Source: Rallus limicola
Lineage: Eukaryota; Chordata; Aves; Gruiformes; Rallidae
Assembly (NCBI GenBank): GCA_022605955.1
Contig: JAKCOZ010000007.1
Span: 16,846,001-16,910,000 of the forward strand
Direction: 5' to 3'
Length of the DNA: 64,000 bases
Numbering within the stretch: position 1 is the first letter of the stretch; each line of letters begins with the position of its first letter. A model generated the notes under the pieces. It saw only the letters and a list, made by a program, of their open reading frames with translations. It was not told the DNA's origin and made no database searches. The position numbers were made by a program, and so were the translations under genes. This document shows, piece by piece, positions 60,561-64,000 of this stretch.

Positions 60561-62749
60561 TGCTTTTTATCCTAGTGTTTATATTCTATGATCAAACCAG
60601 TTCGATCTTGTTCTGTGGTAAGAAGAGGAATCTCCTCTCTGGAAGGTAAAATAGATGTTCCTCTTACCACCCCTTTCCCATTCTTTGGTTCATCTTCACT
60701 TGATACCTCTTTTGATTCAAGGCTGGCTAAAAGTCTTAATTTATAAAACATTGTACAGCAAGGTCTAAGGAACACAATCTTTCGCATTCTTCACATTCTT
60801 TTCCTGTTTATTCTTTAGGCTCAAGTCAATCTTTCTTGCCAGTGTTTGTACAGAATGGTTTTGGTCCATGATTTGTTCTTTGTGGATCTGGTCACAGATT
60901 CATACCTGTGTGTATGGAGCCATGTCTGGCCATGAGTGTGCTAAGGCCAAGGTTGGATGTGGTCTTGAGTGATCCATGAATGCAGCAGTGTGCCCTATGA
61001 TCCCACTGCTCCTCGTGTACAGGCATGGGGCTGAAAGGAACAATTTTGAATGTGGTACAAAGGATTAGTTTTTAGACAGCTGGAGATAGAAGCAAGCACA
61101 TCTTTATAGAGCCAAAAGTTTATGTTGTACAGTAAAATCTGTTTAGACTACTAAATGTATTTGGGTTTATGTTCCTTTCTATATAGTTATAGTTTTTAAT
61201 GTCCTATGCCTTAATTCATCAAGGTATGCTTAAACACAGCTGGGAAGTACTTAAGTGGCTTGCTAAATAGAGATATACATGCAGTTGGGACTAATTCAAA
61301 TAAAGGATGTGGTGACCAATAAGTAAGGGGAAGTGGTTGCCTACACCCCAGATAGAGTCTAGGCCAGGGTCTTGGGTTCAATGTCTTGGTTGTCCCTGTA
61401 AACTGTCCCTGTACAAGAGCTTTACACTCCCTAGTAAGGACACGGAGGAGGTAATGTTTACAGTACAGGAACTGGACCCATTTCTCTGTCATGTCATTGC
61501 ATTTCTTACTGGTAAGACGTAAATGGATTGAATGCTTTGTAGTTTTTATGGTAAGAAGATTTTTTTCCATTGGTTTCTCCTGTTCTCCAGCCTTGGCTGT
61601 GTATGAGGCATTTGGAGGAATAGCCATTTAGTTTAGCTCTTTCATCATTACAATCTGTTCTGCTGATCCCTTCTCACTACTGTGTTTGCTAATTTCCTGG
61701 CATACATAAAGGGTGTTTCATTCTTTGTAACAAAAGTTAGCAACTCTTCCCTTTCCAGAGACAGAGAAACTGAGGCATGGGATTGGGAATGGGCCAGGAG
61801 TTTGTTGGCAGAATGGGAAGATGAGTCCAGCAGTCGCTATATGCCATCTTCTGGCCTACTGTTGGTTTTGGCAGACGTTGAAACAATGTCCCAGGTTTAG
61901 TCACCTACAATTGCTAGCAGCTTTTCAGTTGCTGGCAAGCAAACTGGGTCCTCAGCAGAGCTGCTGGCGGCAATCCACAGTTCTTCCATTTTCCTTTTTC
62001 CAGGTCATTTTTGCTCGTTAGGCCTTTTCATCTCCTTTCTGTGGAGAGCATGATTTCAGAGGTGATCTGCTTCCTCTGCCCGTGTAATCAGAAGCGAAGG
62101 CTGTGATCATGCTTATTTACAAGGAAAAGGAATAGGAAGGAGGGGGGAAGAACAAGAATGGTATCCAAGATTCCCATCTTTGGGAAGATGGGCATGAAAG
62201 GGGATGAATTTAGCAGCTGGATGCTTTTTGGATCACAGTGGGAAAATGAGATGAAAAGAGGGTGAAACAAAACACAGCAAATCAATAGCAACCACGCCAG
62301 TAGCAGTCACAGACACACTGCAGTGGCTTTCAGGCACATCAGGAGGACTCACATAAGATCTAGAAAAAAAATCACAACACTTTCCTACACTTTCTCTCTC
62401 CTAAATAGAATACAAGGAGAGAATCTCCTCAAAGAGTGTGACTGAACTTAAGGCGAGCATGGATCAGAATATTTTCCCCAAAGAAAATGGCTGACTCCTT
62501 TGTTACAAAAATTGTATGTTTAAAAAAAAATTAATCTGTGGTATGCTTGAAAGAAGCAATAGCTTCTGTGAGGCTGCTTGAAGAGTCCATCCTGGTGTTG
62601 AGAGAGATCTATGCAGAAAGCAAGTGCGCACCAATTCATGGCCACAGAGTAGATGGAGAGCTGCTCTAGTTTGTGTTTTTGGGGTGAAAGGAGGGAAAAA
62701 AGGAGAAGTGCTGCTGTTTGTGCAAGAAGCCAAGTTAAAAAGGGAAGAA
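60561..62749. other. Non-coding unique sequence
   Basis: No gene is recognised. The minus frame of 138 codons (61211-61627) lacks any family motif. A MIR-like scrap lies at 61.76 kb. Confidence 0.5.
61755..61850 (-). mobile_element. Possible MIR-like scrap, antisense
   Basis: 'gacagagaaactgaggcatg' and 'ttggcagaatgggaagatga' recall the antisense MIR body ('gaggaaactgaggcac...tggcagagctgggat'). It is short and diverged. Confidence 0.28.
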
Positions 62750-63540
62750 ACGATCTCTAGAGCAAGATAGCAGGTAGAAAAAAAATGATTAAGAGAAAAT
62801 AACCTGTGCATGAAGCCAGGCGCAATAGCTGTGGTGAGAACCACATAGGCAAAGCAGAAAAACTGGTCCATGAAGAGTTAGAGCAGGCACTGCTCTGCAT
62901 TGCTTCTGTAGCTTCTGCTGCTGAAAGGTTATCAAGATATTTTCGAAGGACTGGGATATCTTCCAGGCATGTTTCACCTTGAAATAGAGACAGCATTTCA
63001 GCCAGGCTGGCACCTGTGTAACCACTGCACCAAGGGCAAAGAAGAAGAGGCAGCCAACACAGCGAATGGTGAGAGAAGGCATCAGTGCTGCAGTCGCTGC
63101 ATCCCTGGTCAGGAGCGTGGCCTGGGAGCCAACCTCCACACAGGCAAGTACGTTGTTCACTCAAGCCCGAGCGACCTCGTCAAAGTACGACAAACTACTC
63201 ATTACCAAGTGCCTGCAACAAAAGATGTGTTACCTGACTTGGCAGAAGCAAAAAATAGCCTCAGCACTTGGTGCCAAAGATAAATATTGGCAAATGCTAT
63301 TGGATAAAGAAAGCAACCACCTCGCTACATCTTGGACACCAGCAGGTAGCTGCAGATGGTGGAATATGCTGTTTTGGATCAAACCTGCAGTGGAAGAATA
63401 CTGCTGCTGCCAACAAGATGCGCTAACAGGACTCACAGGGATCAGAGATGTGGATGATGGCATTCTGCAGCAGAGCTGCAGAGACACTGAAATGGCAACA
63501 GCCATAGATCACGATCTCATTTGTTTGCTATGAAGAGCAG
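62750..63540. other. Block of overlapping open frames, unidentified
   Basis: Frames of 104-155 codons are open on both strands (plus 62969-63283 and 63066-63533; minus 62757-63164, 62789-63160 and 63230-63505). The minus product at 62789-63160 has one hydrophobic stretch that could be a membrane segment. I recognise none of them. The CpGs around 63110-63190 are denser than nearby. It could be an old retroelement, a pseudogene, an unrecognised exon or chance. Confidence 0.15.
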
Positions 63541-64000
63541 AGAAAATAAAGCCATAACTACATACTGCAAATAATATAGTAATAATACAATAATGATAAC
63601 ATTGCAGCAGACTGTAGTTTCCGACCCAGGACACTTAGAGCACGTCAACATTCAGTGCAAGTGCAGGAGCTGTGAAGTGCAAGCTAAAGACCCCAGTGGA
63701 GGCTGGTGAGCCGCTGAGGGTCTTGGGGCAATAGGAATCGATGCCACGGGGCAGTCAGGACTCATTATATTCCCTAGGGCCTGGAGCAGGGTTGGAAGGG
63801 ACTTTCCAGCCTTCCTAAACAGACCAGTTCTGGGATCCATTAGATGGAGGACACACTGAACTACTTGGTGCCATGAAAAATAAACAACAGCTCATCTCAC
63901 AGCAGCTGTATGTGTAGTTTCAAATCCAGAATCCCCATTTCCTTTCAGGGAGTTTTTAAAATTTTACCTGGGAGTGAGGGTGCAGAGTCATACCAGGCCT
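63541..64000. other. Non-coding unique sequence
   Basis: 'ggttggaagggactttccag' at about 63791 hints at an antisense CR1 3' end, but the remaining blocks are absent. Nothing else is recognised. Confidence 0.45.

Noticed and set aside
63770..63840. Antisense CR1 3' end
   Set aside because: Only 'ggttggaagggact' matches; the neighbouring diagnostic blocks are missing.

Overview
This window looks like non-coding vertebrate DNA, most likely avian. The main evidence is a set of CR1 LINE copies of sauropsid type. The clearest copy, near 43.6-44.0 kb, has the 3' end typical of neognath birds: an open tail of the reverse-transcriptase ORF, then the 'cccttccaac...attctgtgattctgt' terminus. Older amniote-type CR1 pieces and MIR/CORE-SINE-like fragments also occur. 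Dense young SINEs and long young LTR elements are absent, which fits a compact bird genome. The species cannot be named from this sequence, and a crocodilian or turtle is less likely but not strictly excluded.

I found no protein-coding exon, rRNA, functional tRNA or other host gene that I can defend. The open frames are short, overlap each other on both strands, or arise from microsatellites (the 8.7-9.2 kb and 10.5-10.8 kb frames) or from CR1. The window therefore reads as a gene desert, or possibly as part of a very long intron.

Layout: 1-8.7 kb is unique sequence with one old minus-strand CR1 scrap, a GC-rich patch with a minus-strand G-quadruplex motif near 6.88 kb, and an 807-base open frame of doubtful meaning at 2.6-3.4 kb. 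8.78-9.06 kb and 10.61-10.79 kb are long pure-pyrimidine tracts built on (CTCCT)30 and (CTTT)30. 10.8-28.7 kb is mostly unique and moderately AT-rich, with patches that look like conserved non-coding elements, one with a cluster of homeodomain-type TAAT/ATTA cores and a perfect inverted repeat at 12.46 kb. 28.7-33.6 kb holds a tRNA-like scrap, a G-quadruplex-prone stretch at 31.1 kb and the best CpG-island candidate (32.63-33.12 kb). 33.7-37.8 kb and 42.8-44.0 kb carry most of the mid-window CR1 and tRNA-like SINE debris. Between them lies a pyrimidine-biased stretch with an unusually long palindrome at 41.7 kb. 52.6-56.5 kb is a second repeat-rich zone: a CR1 reverse-transcriptase fragment, CR1 3' ends, a MIR-like SINE and a pair of mutually exclusive perfect hairpins at 55.0 kb. 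56.5-64 kb is mostly unique, with two weak LTR-like stretches and a block of overlapping open frames at 62.8-63.5 kb that I cannot identify.

No convincing novel multi-gene system is visible. The strongest leads are the 41.7 kb palindrome, the 55.0 kb alternative hairpins, the 32.9 kb CpG island (possible promoter of an unannotated transcript) and the two polypyrimidine tracts.
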